The position numbers and the translations under genes are program-made. From Conexibacter sp. S30A1 (lineage in GTDB: Bacteria; Actinomycetota; Thermoleophilia; Solirubrobacterales; Solirubrobacteraceae), in NCBI RefSeq assembly GCF_023330665.1, contig NZ_CP097127.1, forward strand, positions 3,162,001 through 3,226,000: DNA of 64,000 nt. The letters run 5' to 3'. The notes beneath the pieces are model-generated. The model was given only the letters and a program-made list of their open reading frames with translations, ran no database searches and was not told where the DNA came from. Shown piece by piece: positions 1 to 10,034 of the stretch (positions are counted from its first letter, which is position 1; the number at the start of each line of letters is the position of its first letter).

Positions 1-1892
1 CGGATCCGCCCGGAGTCGCTGGGTTTGCGCGGTTCCGGGCGGGGTTTTGCTTGGCTACTTGTTGGTGAGGCCGAGCAGTTCGAGCGCCTTGGTTTGCAGA
101 TCGGTCGGCTCGGTGTGCTTGATGATCGTGGTGTTGGTGTTGCCGATCCGGATGGTGGTCTGGCAGATTGTGGCGAGGTTTGAGAGCAGGTCGGGGAGGG
201 TGTGCGCGGGATGCTCCTCGGGGCTGGCGGCGCCGGCGTGGCCGGCTTTGATGCTCGCGGCGTGGGAGCGCTGTGCGGGGCGGGTCGGGTCAGCGGGCGC
301 GTGTGGGGCGGGGTCGGTGAACAGCATCGGCGCGAGGCGCTGCTCGAGCTCGAACTGGACATGGCGGGCGAGCATGCAGAGGAACACGTGCGCACGCACA
401 CGATCGGCGAGGCGGTGGTGGACCGGGCGGATCTCGAGCGTTGACTTCATCTGCTCAAACGACCGCTCGTTGACTTTGAGCTGCTTGTAGGCGCGCACGA
501 CAGCGGGGGCGCTGAGCCGCTTGGCGGGCTGGTCGGTACGCAGTATGTAGATGCCGTCCAGGGCGGCCTCCTGGTCGATCTGTTCCTGGTCGCGGGCGTA
601 GCTGAACTGGCCGTCTGCGATCTTGAGGGTGAAGTGCTTGGCCATCTTCTTCTGGTTGATAACCCGTCCGGCACGCTGGCCGATCTTCCCCGCGTCCGCA
701 CCGTGCAGCCGGCCGGTCGGGCTCTGAACCATGTTCTTGACTTTCGCAAGCTCGGTCTCGGTGCCCTCAAGCAGCGCCTGGCGTTTGCGGGCACGCTCAG
801 CCGCGACAGCCGGGTTGCGGCACACGACCAATCGCTCTCCCGGGAACTCCGGTGACTCGATCTCACACAGCCCCATCTCGTCAAGCAGCGAGAGCTGATA
901 GCCCGCTGCGACGGTCAGCTTCTGGATCTGGGTTGCGCGCAACGCGGTCACAAACCCAACCCCGAGCTTCTTTAGCTCGACTGTCCGGGCGTGGGTGATC
1001 ATCCCGCGATCGCCGATAAACACGACATGCTCGACCCCGAACTGGTGCTTGACACGCAAGACGGCGTCCTTGAGCGTGGCGGGATCGGCGGTGTTGCCCT
1101 CAAACACCCGCACCGACACCGGCCGACCCTCGGGTGAGCAGCACAGCCCATAGACGATCTGGTGTTTGCCACGCACACCGTCACGGGAGTAGCCGATCGC
1201 CTCAAGCTCGCAGTGACGGCCCTCCAGATAGCTTGAGGACAGGTCATAGAGCACAAACCCGTCCGCCGCCAAGTGCCGGCGCGCGAGCGTGCGCTCAACC
1301 CGGTCTTGGCGCTCTGACAGCCAGTCCATCGCCGAGAGCAGCTCCGCCTCTGACACCGTCCCGAGATCAAGCTCTGTGGCGAGCGTCGTCTGGGAAACCA
1401 GCCGGGTGAGCGACAGCTTCGACCCCGCCGCGATCAGCCGCTGACAGATCATCGCCACACACAAATCCCGCTCCCGACAGCGCTCGCGTGACAAAAGCCG
1501 CTCCAGATCCAGTGAGCGCAACACGCCAAGCACCGCCCGCACATGCCCGTGCGGCAGTGAGCGCTCAACCCGGAAGCGATCCTGCGCAGAGACGAGCGTC
1601 TCGCCGGCCAGCGCACGCCGCAACGCCTCAAGCGCGGCAGGTGGCAGATGCGAGACGTTCCCCAGATTCTCGTGCTTGACCTTCCCGCCCTCACGGTAGG
1701 AGCGGCGCAGAATGTGCGACTCGTACTCCCGATCCTTGTACCTGGACTTGATCCTGGCTACATGAATAGCTCCCTCAGACCGTCGCGGCATAAGCACAGC
1801 CTACCGCTTCATCCAGGCAAAGTCAACAATTCTTTGGCTACATCAACCAGATCAAAGAAACCGGATCGCCCCGCAACAACAGGCGATCCGGC
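1..1892 (-). mobile_element. IS1634-like (IS4 superfamily) insertion sequence
   Basis: A single transposase gene is bracketed by imperfect terminal inverted repeats. Positions 2-36 align with the reverse complement of about 1855-1892, sharing GGATC, GCC, a GGG block and CGGTT in the same order. The right repeat itself contains a 10-bp hairpin (1861-1870 with 1882-1891). The left end lies at or just outside the window edge, so target-site duplication cannot be checked. The element sits upstream of the beta-oxidation genes. Confidence 0.7.
55..1791 (-). CDS. IS1634-family DDE transposase
   Basis: A protein of about 578 residues. The N-terminal part (KSRYKDREYESHILRRSYR, NLGNVSHLP) is typical of IS1634/IS1549-type transposases. 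The middle holds the DDE catalytic fold, with an acidic residue in YDLSSSYLEG, a second in FIGDRGMIT, and a late glutamate near FEQMKSTLEIRPVHHR. The last ~80 residues are alanine- and proline-rich. The ATG at 1791 is preferred; a GTG two codons upstream is also possible. The reading frame is full length with no internal stop, so the element may be active. Confidence 0.85.
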   Translation of the reverse strand: MPRRSEGAIHVARIKSRYKDREYESHILRRSYREGGKVKHENLGNVSHLPPAALEALRRALAGETLVSAQDRFRVERSLPHGHVRAVLGVLRSLDLERLLSRERCRERDLCVAMICQRLIAAGSKLSLTRLVSQTTLATELDLGTVSEAELLSAMDWLSERQDRVERTLARRHLAADGFVLYDLSSSYLEGRHCELEAIGYSRDGVRGKHQIVYGLCCSPEGRPVSVRVFEGNTADPATLKDAVLRVKHQFGVEHVVFIGDRGMITHARTVELKKLGVGFVTALRATQIQKLTVAAGYQLSLLDEMGLCEIESPEFPGERLVVCRNPAVAAERARKRQALLEGTETELAKVKNMVQSPTGRLHGADAGKIGQRAGRVINQKKMAKHFTLKIADGQFSYARDQEQIDQEAALDGIYILRTDQPAKRLSAPAVVRAYKQLKVNERSFEQMKSTLEIRPVHHRLADRVRAHVFLCMLARHVQFELEQRLAPMLFTDPAPHAPADPTRPAQRSHAASIKAGHAGAASPEEHPAHTLPDLLSNLATICQTTIRIGNTNTTIIKHTEPTDLQTKALELLGLTNK

Positions 1893-2299
1893 TCAGAACC
1901 TACGAAAACTTCCGGCTAGCTGATGGTTTGTGGGCACGCTGACGCGCGGAGGCCTTCCGACTCTCCAACCCGGGCGGCGTCTTTTCTAACGCGCTTGCAT
2001 TTGTGCTCGACGGCTGGCACCAGCGAGTGACGGTCGCGCCGTCGCGTTGCCACCTGGAGCTTGCGCGAACCGTCTGACGCGGGGGCGTGCGCTTGGCCGT
2101 GTGCTGCTGCCTGCACGCTCGCTGTCCCAGAGAATCTTGGTTTCATCCGGCGCATCCAGACTGCCGTTACCGGCCTGGCGGCCGCTAACGGCAGCGTGCA
2201 CGTAAGGCTCGCACGTGGTATGCTCGATCGCGATTACGAAATCATGTTCGGATATGCGACTAGCCACGACGGGACACTTACTCAGGAGCTCTGACAAGC
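1893..2299. other. Gene-free stretch upstream of the beta-oxidation operon
   Basis: About 400 bp between the IS end and the hydroxyacyl-CoA dehydrogenase start. I see no convincing coding sequence; short frames lack codon bias and recognisable motifs. A ribosome-binding sequence (AGGAGC, ~2286) precedes the ATG at 2300. The promoter for the three-gene operon must lie here or inside the IS. Confidence 0.5.
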
Positions 2300-3214
2300 A
2301 TGGGTGAAGACAATGCCTCTCAAGCCGTCTCGGCTGCCTTATCGACCGTGGGCATCGTGGGAGCTGGGTTCATGGGGTCCGGCATCGCACAGGCTGCTGC
2401 TGCCGCTGGGTTGTCAGTGCGCGTGTACGAGCCGGATGGCAGAGCCCTCGAGCGATCGCGCCGGCGGCTCGAGGAGTCTGGCGAACAGGCGGTTAGACGC
2501 GGCCGGGCAAACGCTGATGACATCGATGCTTTGCTCGGAGCGGTTCGGTACACGAGCAACGTCGAGGATCTGCACGACGTCGAGATCGCAATCGAAGCAG
2601 CGCCGGAGGACCTACGAATCAAGCAAGGTATTTTCCGCGAGTTGGATGAGTTGCTGCCTCACGCAGCTGTCATCGCCTCAAATACGTCTTCTGTGCCAAT
2701 CGCGGAGCTAGCCGCCCATACCAAGCGCCCCGACCGAGTGCTTGGACTGCACTTCTTCTCTCCCGTACCTGTGATGCGGTTGGTAGAAGTCGTTGTTGGC
2801 TTGGACACGAGCCGCGACGCGGTCTCAGCTGCGGAGGCCTTCGCCCATGCGCTCGGGAAAACGGCCATCCGCACGAAGGACCGGGCCGGCTTCGTCGTAA
2901 ACATGCTCTTGGTCCCGTATTTGATGGCCGCGGTGCGCATGTATGAGCAGGGCTTCGCGTCGCGCGAGGACATCGATGTGGGCATGCAGCTCGGTTGCGG
3001 GCATCCGATGGGACCGCTCACACTCTGTGACTTCATCGGCCTGGACGTCCTGCAGGCCGTCTGCGAGTCACTCGTAGGGGAGTTCAACTCTCCTGAGTAC
3101 GCCGCGCCGCCGCTGCTGAAGCGCATGGTGGCGTCCGGTCGCCTTGGCCGCAAGAGCGGCGGTGGCTTTTATGAGTACGCCCAAGAGCTAGCGGCGGTCG
3201 GGGCTTCGCTATGA
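2300..3214 (+). CDS. 3-hydroxyacyl-CoA dehydrogenase (3-hydroxybutyryl-CoA dehydrogenase type)
   Basis: A 304-residue enzyme expected to oxidise 3-hydroxyacyl-CoA to 3-ketoacyl-CoA with NAD in beta-oxidation or butanoyl-CoA metabolism. The Rossmann fingerprint GAGFMGSGIAQ lies at about residues 21-31. The catalytic histidine motif LHFFSPVPVMRLVEVV is in the middle. The C-terminal dimerisation domain contains GCGHPMGPLTLCDFIGLD. The length matches the stand-alone Hbd/PaaH family. The stop overlaps the start of the acyl-CoA dehydrogenase by 4 bp, so the two are translationally coupled. The start is the ATG after AGGAGC. The exact chain-length preference cannot be read from sequence. Confidence 0.92.
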   Translation: MGEDNASQAVSAALSTVGIVGAGFMGSGIAQAAAAAGLSVRVYEPDGRALERSRRRLEESGEQAVRRGRANADDIDALLGAVRYTSNVEDLHDVEIAIEAAPEDLRIKQGIFRELDELLPHAAVIASNTSSVPIAELAAHTKRPDRVLGLHFFSPVPVMRLVEVVVGLDTSRDAVSAAEAFAHALGKTAIRTKDRAGFVVNMLLVPYLMAAVRMYEQGFASREDIDVGMQLGCGHPMGPLTLCDFIGLDVLQAVCESLVGEFNSPEYAAPPLLKRMVASGRLGRKSGGGFYEYAQELAAVGASL

Positions 3215-4371
3215 GTGCTCGGCCGCCTGCGCAGGGCTACCACATCCCCCAGGAGTTCGAGGACCTTCGCGCGATGGTGCGTCAGATCGCTCAGGAGAGG
3301 ATCGCGCCGCGTGCCCGCGAGATCGATGAGAAGGCCGAATATCCACGGGACATCAGGGAACTGCTGGCCCATAGCGACATTCTCGGGCTGCCATTTGCCG
3401 CGGAGTACGGCGGCACCGGTACGGGCACGCTCATGCTGCAGATCGCGGTCGAGGAGATAGCGAAGGCGGACGCCTCCTGTGCACTGATCCTCATGCTGCA
3501 GGAGCTAGGGACACTACCGATCGCACGATTTGGCTCGGATGAGCTCAAGGCGCGGTTCCTGCCCAGGTGCGCGACGGGTGAGTGGACCGCCGCGTTCGCC
3601 CTGTCGGAGGCCGAGGCAGGCTCAAATGTCGCGGCGATGCGAACCAGCGCAGTTCAGGACGGTGACGAGTGGGTGATCAACGGTGAGAAGACGTGGATCA
3701 GCAATGCCGGCGTCGCCGACTTCTACATCGTGTTCGCCGTCACCGACCGGGACGCCGGTCGAGTGACCGCGTTCGTGGTTGAAGCTGATCGTCCGGGGTT
3801 CTCAATCGGTGGCTACGAGCACAAGCTTGGTATCAAGGGCTCACCGACAGGTTCACCAGTCTTGGACAACGTACGTGTGCCCGCCGAGAATGTCGTCGGG
3901 GACGTCGGACACGGAATGCGGGTAGCGCTCGGCACGCTTGAGCGAACACGACTCGGTGCTGCCGCGCAGGCCGTCGGCATCGCTCAGGGTGCGACCGACT
4001 TCGCCGTGGCATACGCGCAGGAGCGCATCGCATTCGGGAGGCCGATCATCGAAATGCAGGGAATCCAGTTCAAGCTGGCCGATATGCAGACCGGGACCGC
4101 GGCGGCCAGAGAGCTGCTTTATCGCGCCTGCACCCTCGCTGACCAAGACCCAGCACCGAAAGACCTAGGCATGTGGACATCGATGGCCAAGGTCTTTGCT
4201 TCGGACAACGCCATGAGGGTAACGATTCAAGCTGTACAGGTGCTTGGCGGTTACGGCTACGTCCGTGACTACCCGGTCGAGCGGATGATGCGTGACGCAA
4301 AGATCACGCAGATTTATGAGGGTACGAACGAGATCCAGCGCGTGGTGATCGCGAAGCACTTGGCCCGATGA
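3211..4371 (+). CDS. Acyl-CoA dehydrogenase
   Basis: A 386-residue FAD enzyme that would introduce the 2,3-double bond into acyl-CoA. Hallmarks in order are an N-terminal helical domain, the FAD/substrate motif FALSEAEAGSN, the WINGEKTWISNAG segment, and the C-terminal helical domain with QVLGGYGYVRDYPVERMMRD. The signature YEGTNEIQRVVIAKHL carries the catalytic glutamate near the C-terminus. It starts with ATG overlapping the upstream stop (ATGA) and is followed after 31 bp by the thiolase. It is most like short/branched-chain acyl-CoA dehydrogenases, but the substrate is not determined. Confidence 0.93.
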   Translation: MSARPPAQGYHIPQEFEDLRAMVRQIAQERIAPRAREIDEKAEYPRDIRELLAHSDILGLPFAAEYGGTGTGTLMLQIAVEEIAKADASCALILMLQELGTLPIARFGSDELKARFLPRCATGEWTAAFALSEAEAGSNVAAMRTSAVQDGDEWVINGEKTWISNAGVADFYIVFAVTDRDAGRVTAFVVEADRPGFSIGGYEHKLGIKGSPTGSPVLDNVRVPAENVVGDVGHGMRVALGTLERTRLGAAAQAVGIAQGATDFAVAYAQERIAFGRPIIEMQGIQFKLADMQTGTAAARELLYRACTLADQDPAPKDLGMWTSMAKVFASDNAMRVTIQAVQVLGGYGYVRDYPVERMMRDAKITQIYEGTNEIQRVVIAKHLAR

Positions 4372-4402
4372 CACTCCCGCACCGACCAACCAAGGGACCC
4401 AG

Positions 4403-5581
4403 ATGACCAACGTAGTCGTTGCCTCTGCAGCTCGTACAGCTATTGGGTCATACGGCAAGGCGTTGGTCGGCGTACCGCCCTCAGACCTCGGCGCGGTGGC
4501 TTCGGGCGCGGCGATCGAACGTGCCGGCGTGAGCCCTGGAGACGTTGATCACGTTGTGTTCGGCAACGTAATCGCCACTGAGCCAGGCGACGTGTACATG
4601 GCGCGCGTCGTCGGGATGAAGGCTGGAGTGCCGAAGGAGACGCCCGCGTACACGGTCAACCGGCTGTGCGGGACCGGCGTCCAAGCAATCGTTTCGGGTG
4701 CCCAAGCCATCCAGACGGGTGAAGCGACAGTCGTGCTCGCCGGTGGTGCCGAGTCGATGAGCCGTGGCCCCTACTGGATGCCCTCAGCACGATGGGGCGC
4801 TCGTATGGGGGAGGTCAACATGGTCGATCCCGTGATCGGTGCGCTGACCGATCCATTCAGCGCCGTGCTGATGGGCGTCACCGCCGAGAACCTGGCGGAG
4901 CGTGGAGCGATCTCGCGCGAGCGCCAGGATGAGTTTGCGGTCGAGTCACATCGCCGAGCGACGATTGCCAGAGCCGAAGGCCGCTTTGATCGCCAAATCG
5001 TGCCGGTTCGCATTCTGGCGAAGCGCGGTGTCACAGAGTTCTCACGTGACGAGCACATTCGTGAAGATGCGTCGATCGAGTCGCTGGCACGGCTCAAGCC
5101 CGTGTTCAAGGAAGCCGGTACCGTGACCGCGGGAAACGCCTCAGGCATGAATGACGCCGGAGCCGCGGTCCTGCTGATGAGCGAAGAGCGCGCGCGCGAA
5201 CTCGGCGTGAAGCCGCGGGCGCGGATTCTCGGCTACGCGTCCTGCGGTGTTGACCCGGCGATCATGGGTATTGGCCCGGTACCGGCCGTGCGACGCGTGC
5301 TCGAGCGCGCCGGACGGTCGCTGGATGAGGTAGACGTGGTCGAGCTGAACGAAGCATTCGCGGCCCAGGCGCTTGCCGTGATCGATGACCTAGGGCTGGA
5401 TCCTGCGAAGGTCAATCCTAACGGCGGTGCGATCGCGCTCGGTCATCCAATCGCAGCGACCGGAGCAGCGATCACAACCAAGATCCTCTACGACATGGAA
5501 GACCGCGATCTCTCGCTCGGGTTGGTCACCCTTTGCATCGGTGGTGGGCAGGGAATCGCCATGCTCCTGGAACGAGACTGA
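4403..5581 (+). CDS. Acetyl-CoA C-acyltransferase (thiolase)
   Basis: A 392-residue thiolase performing the last beta-oxidation step, or acetoacetyl-CoA condensation. The nucleophilic cysteine is C89 in [10 protein letters not shown]. The motif [14 protein letters not shown] follows, then [12 protein letters not shown], the histidine motif [18 protein letters not shown], and the second catalytic cysteine in LCIGGGQG near the C-terminus. All four signature regions are intact. It is the third gene of the operon and is followed directly by a truncated enoyl-CoA hydratase start, so the operon once continued. Confidence 0.94.
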   Translation: MTNVVVASAARTAIGSYGKALVGVPPSDLGAVASGAAIERAGVSPGDVDHVVFGNVIATEPGDVYMARVVGMKAGVPKETPAYTVNRLCGTGVQAIVSGAQAIQTGEATVVLAGGAESMSRGPYWMPSARWGARMGEVNMVDPVIGALTDPFSAVLMGVTAENLAERGAISRERQDEFAVESHRRATIARAEGRFDRQIVPVRILAKRGVTEFSRDEHIREDASIESLARLKPVFKEAGTVTAGNASGMNDAGAAVLLMSEERARELGVKPRARILGYASCGVDPAIMGIGPVPAVRRVLERAGRSLDEVDVVELNEAFAAQALAVIDDLGLDPAKVNPNGGAIALGHPIAATGAAITTKILYDMEDRDLSLGLVTLCIGGGQGIAMLLERD

Positions 5582-5595
5582 GGCCAGCGAACGGC

Positions 5596-5682
5596 ATGTG
5601 CTGCGGGAGCATCGATATCCGCGACGAGGGCAAAGTGTCGGTAGTCACGCTCGACCGGGCGGGAGTGCGTGGCCGTGGCTGA
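5596..5682 (+). pseudogene. 5' remnant of an enoyl-CoA hydratase/isomerase gene
   Basis: Downstream of the thiolase an ATG opens a 28-codon frame. Residues about 6-21 (IDIRDEGKVSVVTLDR) match the conserved N-terminus of crotonase-family enoyl-CoA hydratases, which normally continue as LDRPxxxNAL. Similarity stops after LDR (about 5658), and the frame terminates inside the malate synthase start. This looks like a recombination or deletion scar that removed the rest of the gene. The match is short, so the call rests on motif position and on the beta-oxidation context. Confidence 0.55.
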
Positions 5683-7597
5683 CCTGTGCGCGCGAGGGGC
5701 TACGGTCAAGGGCCGGGCGATCGCGGTTTCGCGGCAGGCGCGTGAGCGTTACCCGGACCTCTACACGCCCGAGGTGCTGGAGGCGCTTGAGGCGTTGAGC
5801 GGTCTTGACGCGCGTCGTGGCGAGTTGATGGCCGCGCGGATGGCGCGTCGGGCCGGGCGTGCGCGTGAGCGGCGGGCGATCGGGTTTCTGCCTGAGGACG
5901 GGGTGATCGAGGGGACCGGGATCACGGTGGCGCAGGCACGGGCCGGGGATTTTGTGGGCGCGCGGATCCCGGATGATCTGCGCCGGCAGTGGATCCAGGG
6001 CACGGGTCCTGCGACCAGGCCACGGGCGCAGACCGCGCAGGGTTTGCGCAACGTGGCCTACGCGCTTTTGTCGGGTGCTGATGGCTGGATGTTCGATGGC
6101 GAGGACGCGCTTGGCCAGGTGCAGACGATGGCGCTTGACGCGCAGCGCAACCTGAAGCTGATGACCGGCGGCGATCGACTGTTTCTGTCGGTGGCCGAGC
6201 AGGTCGCAGGGGAGATGAACGCCTGGGCGAAGGGCTTTCTGGGCCGGGAGATCATCGACGATTGGCAAAAGCAGCTGTCGTTCACCACCCGGATCTTCCG
6301 GGTGCGTGGGCTGCATCTGGATGACCGTCACCTCGCGCACGCGGACGGGCGTGGGTTCTCAGCGTCGCTCGCCGACCTGGTTTTGTATGTGGTCGGCAAC
6401 CAGGCGGCGCTGCGCGCGCAGGGGCGTTCGCTGGTGTTGTATCTGCCGAAGATCCAGACCGCCGCGGAGGCCGCCTACTGGGGGCTTTTGCTGGACTCAC
6501 TCGAGGAGCATCTGGGTTTGGCGGCCGGCTCGATCCTGTGTTATGTGCTTGTCGAGCAGGTCGAGGCGTGCTTTCAGCTGATGGAGATCCGCGCCGCGCT
6601 GGGGCGTCACTTCGTCGGCTTCAACACCGGGCGCTGGGACTACATCAACTCGCTCTCTGACGCCTACGCGTGGGATGAGGGGTTTGTGAACCCGAACATC
6701 GACCAGGTCACCATGACCTACGGCTACATGCGCGCCTACGAGGACCGGGTGCGCCGGGCGGTGAACACGCCCGACCGCAACGGCAACTTTGCGCTGTGGC
6801 AGGGTGGTATGGAGCCGAACATCCCGGTCGGCAGCGCGGCCGGTGTGAAGGCGGCGATGGAGAAGGCGCTTGAGGGTGCCAGGCGCGAGGAGCGTGAGGG
6901 CGCCTCAGGCAAGTGGGTTGCGCACTGGAAGATGGTTCACATCGTGCGGCCGGTGTGGGAGCAGGCGGGGCGCGATAACCAGTTGGGGCGCGAGTTTGTG
7001 CCGCTCACCTACAGCGCTGAGGATGCGCAGGCGCTCAGGCTTTTGGAGGATGGGCCGCGCACGGTGCGTGGCGCGAGGGACCTGATCAGCGTCGGTCTGC
7101 AGTACGGCAACGCGTTTGGTCGCGGCTATCAGGCGGCGGCGCTCAAGCCCGCCGACTTCTTCGGTGACGATGACGTGCTTTATCTGATGGAGGACGCCGC
7201 GACCGGCGAGATCCGCCTGTCGGTGCTGTGGGAGTGGCTGCACAAGTCGGCTGCGATGAGCGCCGATGACCCGTCAAGCGGTGTGCGCGCCGGCGAGGTG
7301 TTCACGCGTGAGCTGTTTGTGGCGCTGCTTGAGGAGGAGTACCAGAAGCTGCTTTTGGCCAGTGGCCAGGATGTGCACGAGGACTCAAAGCAGACGACGC
7401 TGCCGATCGCCCGTGCAATCGTCGCTGCCTACGTGCTCGAGCCGGTCAAGGCGCCCTGGTACATCGACCTGCTCAACCTCACCCTGGACGTACCGGACCT
7501 CGCGACCGCCCAGACGCGGATCCGTGACTACCTCGACAGCTTCGCGCGTGATGGCACGCGCATCACCCATAACCCCGACCTTGACACCAACCTTTGA
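5669..7597 (+). CDS. aceB: Malate synthase (AceB-like)
   Basis: A 642-residue protein predicted to condense glyoxylate with acetyl-CoA to malate. Evidence is the TIM-barrel region ALLSGADGWMFDGEDALGQ and the malate synthase signature GFNTGRWDYINSLSD at about residues 316-330. A C-terminal plug domain contains QYGNAFGRGYQAAALKP. It is longer than classical malate synthase A (about 530 aa). The GTG start at 5669 falls just past an enoyl-CoA hydratase scar, so the native N-terminus could have been altered. It lies 24 bp upstream of isocitrate lyase, completing a glyoxylate shunt operon. Confidence 0.85.
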   Translation: MAVADLCARGATVKGRAIAVSRQARERYPDLYTPEVLEALEALSGLDARRGELMAARMARRAGRARERRAIGFLPEDGVIEGTGITVAQARAGDFVGARIPDDLRRQWIQGTGPATRPRAQTAQGLRNVAYALLSGADGWMFDGEDALGQVQTMALDAQRNLKLMTGGDRLFLSVAEQVAGEMNAWAKGFLGREIIDDWQKQLSFTTRIFRVRGLHLDDRHLAHADGRGFSASLADLVLYVVGNQAALRAQGRSLVLYLPKIQTAAEAAYWGLLLDSLEEHLGLAAGSILCYVLVEQVEACFQLMEIRAALGRHFVGFNTGRWDYINSLSDAYAWDEGFVNPNIDQVTMTYGYMRAYEDRVRRAVNTPDRNGNFALWQGGMEPNIPVGSAAGVKAAMEKALEGARREEREGASGKWVAHWKMVHIVRPVWEQAGRDNQLGREFVPLTYSAEDAQALRLLEDGPRTVRGARDLISVGLQYGNAFGRGYQAAALKPADFFGDDDVLYLMEDAATGEIRLSVLWEWLHKSAAMSADDPSSGVRAGEVFTRELFVALLEEEYQKLLLASGQDVHEDSKQTTLPIARAIVAAYVLEPVKAPWYIDLLNLTLDVPDLATAQTRIRDYLDSFARDGTRITHNPDLDTNL

Positions 7598-7621
7598 GAG
7601 AACCGCGAGATAGGCACACAG

Positions 7622-9898
7622 ATGACCACCTTTGACCAGAACCTCGCCGCAGCCAAGCAGTTCATGGACTCCGAGCGTTTCACCGCCACCACCCGGCTTT
7701 ACTCGCCACGGCAGGTGGCCGAGCAGCGCGGCACGATCGCCTCAGACCACACGGTTGCGCGCGAGAACGCGCAAGCCTTCTATGAGCGTCTGCGCGAGCT
7801 CTTTGCCCAGCGTCTGGCGATCACCACCTTCGGCCCTTACTCGCCGAGCCAGGCGGTGACGATCAAGCGGATGGGGATCGAGGGGATCTACCTCGGTGGC
7901 TGGGCGACATCAGCCAAGGGCTCAACCAGCGAGGATCCGGGCGCGGACCTTGCAAGCTACCCGCTCTCGCAGGTGCCAGAGGAGGCGGCGGCGATCGTGC
8001 GTGCGCTGCTCACCGCCGACCGCAACCAGACCTACATGCGCTCGCGCATGACCGCCGCCCAGCTCGCGGCAGCGCCCGCGCCGATCGACTACCGGCCGTT
8101 CATCATCGCCGACGCCGACACCGGTCACGGCGGCGACGCGCATGTGCGCAACCTGATCAGGCGCTTTGCGGAGGCCGGCGTGACCGGCTATCACATTGAG
8201 GATCAGCGTCCCGGAACCAAGAAGTGCGGCCACCAGGGCGGCAAGGTGCTGGTTGGTGTCGACGAGCAGATCAAGCGCCTGAGCGCCGCCCGCTTCCAGC
8301 TCGACGTCATGGGTGTGCCCGGGATCATCGTCGCGCGCACCGATGCGGAGGCCGCAAACCTGCTGGACTCAAGCGCCGACGAGCGCGACCACCCGTTCAT
8401 CCTCGGCGCCACCGCCCGCGGGGTGCCCTCCTACAAGCTCGCGACGCTCGCGCTGATGCGTGTCTTCTACGACTCCGGACACGAGACCTTTGACGGCTTC
8501 AGGCTCTATGCGATCAGCGAGCAGGAGTACGCCGCGGCGCAGGCGTGGCTGCGCTCCACCGGCCTGCGCCGCGCCGCCGAGGAGGCCGCGGCCGCCGTCA
8601 GCGGTGAGCCGGAGCCGCGTGTGGAAGAGGCTTACGACCGCATCCTCGGGGCGATGGTCGAGCGCTGGGAGGCGGACGCGGGCCTGATGACGATCGGTGA
8701 GGCTGCGCTGGCGACTCTGCAGATGCTGGAGGAGGACGGCGCCGATCTGCCAATCAGCCCTGGAAACTGGCGAACTTTTGCAAAGTCCGCATCGTTCTGG
8801 GCCGTGCGTCAGAAGGCCCGTGAGCTCGGCATCGGCTTCTACTGGGACGCGGAGCTGGCGCGCACCCCGGAGGGCTTCTACCAGGTCCGTGGCGGGCTCG
8901 AGCTTGCGATCAGGCGGTCGCTGGCGGTGGCACCCTACGCCGATCTGGTCTGGATGGAGACCGCCAGCGCCGACATCGGCGAGGCGCGCGAGTTCGCGCA
9001 GGCGATCCACGCGCAGTTTCCGCAGCAGATGCTCGCCTACAACCTCTCACCGTCGTTCAACTGGGACTCGACCGGCATGTCGGAGGAGGAGATGCGCGAG
9101 TTCCCGAGGCTGCTTGGCGAGTCCGGGTTCGTGTTCAACTTCATCACCTACGGCGGGCACCAGATCGACGGTGTCGCCGCGGAGGAGTTCGCAACCGCGC
9201 TGCAGCACGACGGCATGCTCGCGCTCGCCCAGGTGCAGCGACGCCTGCGTCTGTTGGAATCCCCGTACCGCACCCCGCAAACCCATGTCGGCGGGCCACG
9301 GCTTGACGCCGCGCTGGCAGCCTGCACGGCGCGCACGGCGACCACCAAGGCGATGGGCAAGGGCTCAACCCAGGTGCAGCACCTCAAGGCCACCGAGCTG
9401 CCGAAGAAGGTGCTCGAGGACTGGCTCGCGGCCTGGGCGCAGGCCAACGACCTTGGCACGGCGCCGCAGGTGCGCCTGCGTCCCAGCCGCGAAGGGACCG
9501 ACGTGCTCGAGCTCGAGGTGCTCGACGGCGAGCACATCAAGCTCGCAAACGTGGTCTTCGCCCCGATCCGCGACCGCAGAGGCGAGACCATCCTCTCGGT
9601 CCGGGACCAGAACACATTCGACCAGACGCTGCGCCGCAAGCGCCTGCAGACCCTCACCCACCTCTACCTGCTGCGCCGCTACAACGCCGGCTCGGTGCAC
9701 TACGTCGCACCCACCGACGACAACGCCGCCCAGTGCGAACGGATGAAGGCGCTCGGCATCTACACGACCGTCTCCCACGAGGTCGGGGCGATCATCGTCG
9801 CCCAGGTCAACCGTGACACAGTCGGCCTACTCGCGGCGTCAGACTGCGGTGTATCTGACTTTGTGATAGAGCGGCCGCGTTTTTCAACCCAACGCTGA
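7622..9898 (+). CDS. aceA: Isocitrate lyase, long AceA2-like form, 3' end replaced by IS sequence
   Basis: A 758-residue isocitrate lyase cleaving isocitrate to glyoxylate and succinate. The catalytic KKCGH motif is at residues 200-204. [12 protein letters not shown] and [12 protein letters not shown] mark the metal and substrate site. The length resembles the mycobacterial ICL2/AceA2 form, which carries a C-terminal extension. The IS3-like left end begins at 9864, so about the last 11 residues and the stop codon are encoded by the insertion sequence. The catalytic core is untouched, so activity is likely retained. Confidence 0.93.
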   Translation: MTTFDQNLAAAKQFMDSERFTATTRLYSPRQVAEQRGTIASDHTVARENAQAFYERLRELFAQRLAITTFGPYSPSQAVTIKRMGIEGIYLGGWATSAKGSTSEDPGADLASYPLSQVPEEAAAIVRALLTADRNQTYMRSRMTAAQLAAAPAPIDYRPFIIADADTGHGGDAHVRNLIRRFAEAGVTGYHIEDQRPGTKKCGHQGGKVLVGVDEQIKRLSAARFQLDVMGVPGIIVARTDAEAANLLDSSADERDHPFILGATARGVPSYKLATLALMRVFYDSGHETFDGFRLYAISEQEYAAAQAWLRSTGLRRAAEEAAAAVSGEPEPRVEEAYDRILGAMVERWEADAGLMTIGEAALATLQMLEEDGADLPISPGNWRTFAKSASFWAVRQKARELGIGFYWDAELARTPEGFYQVRGGLELAIRRSLAVAPYADLVWMETASADIGEAREFAQAIHAQFPQQMLAYNLSPSFNWDSTGMSEEEMREFPRLLGESGFVFNFITYGGHQIDGVAAEEFATALQHDGMLALAQVQRRLRLLESPYRTPQTHVGGPRLDAALAACTARTATTKAMGKGSTQVQHLKATELPKKVLEDWLAAWAQANDLGTAPQVRLRPSREGTDVLELEVLDGEHIKLANVVFAPIRDRRGETILSVRDQNTFDQTLRRKRLQTLTHLYLLRRYNAGSVHYVAPTDDNAAQCERMKALGIYTTVSHEVGAIIVAQVNRDTVGLLAASDCGVSDFVIERPRFSTQR

Positions 9899-10034
9899 GT
9901 GGAAATGCGGGACCGGTTTTTGCTGGGAAGAGGGTGTGTGCCGGGGCTGTTGGCGTGGCGTTGGCGGGCGTGGTTGAGCTGGCTGGTGCCCACGGGCCTG
10001 TGTACGTCCGGGCTGGCTTTGGAGGTGTGCTCGC

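Noticed and set aside
9899..10034. Hidden small gene between aceA and OrfB
   Set aside because: Lies inside the IS3-like element as its left non-coding end.
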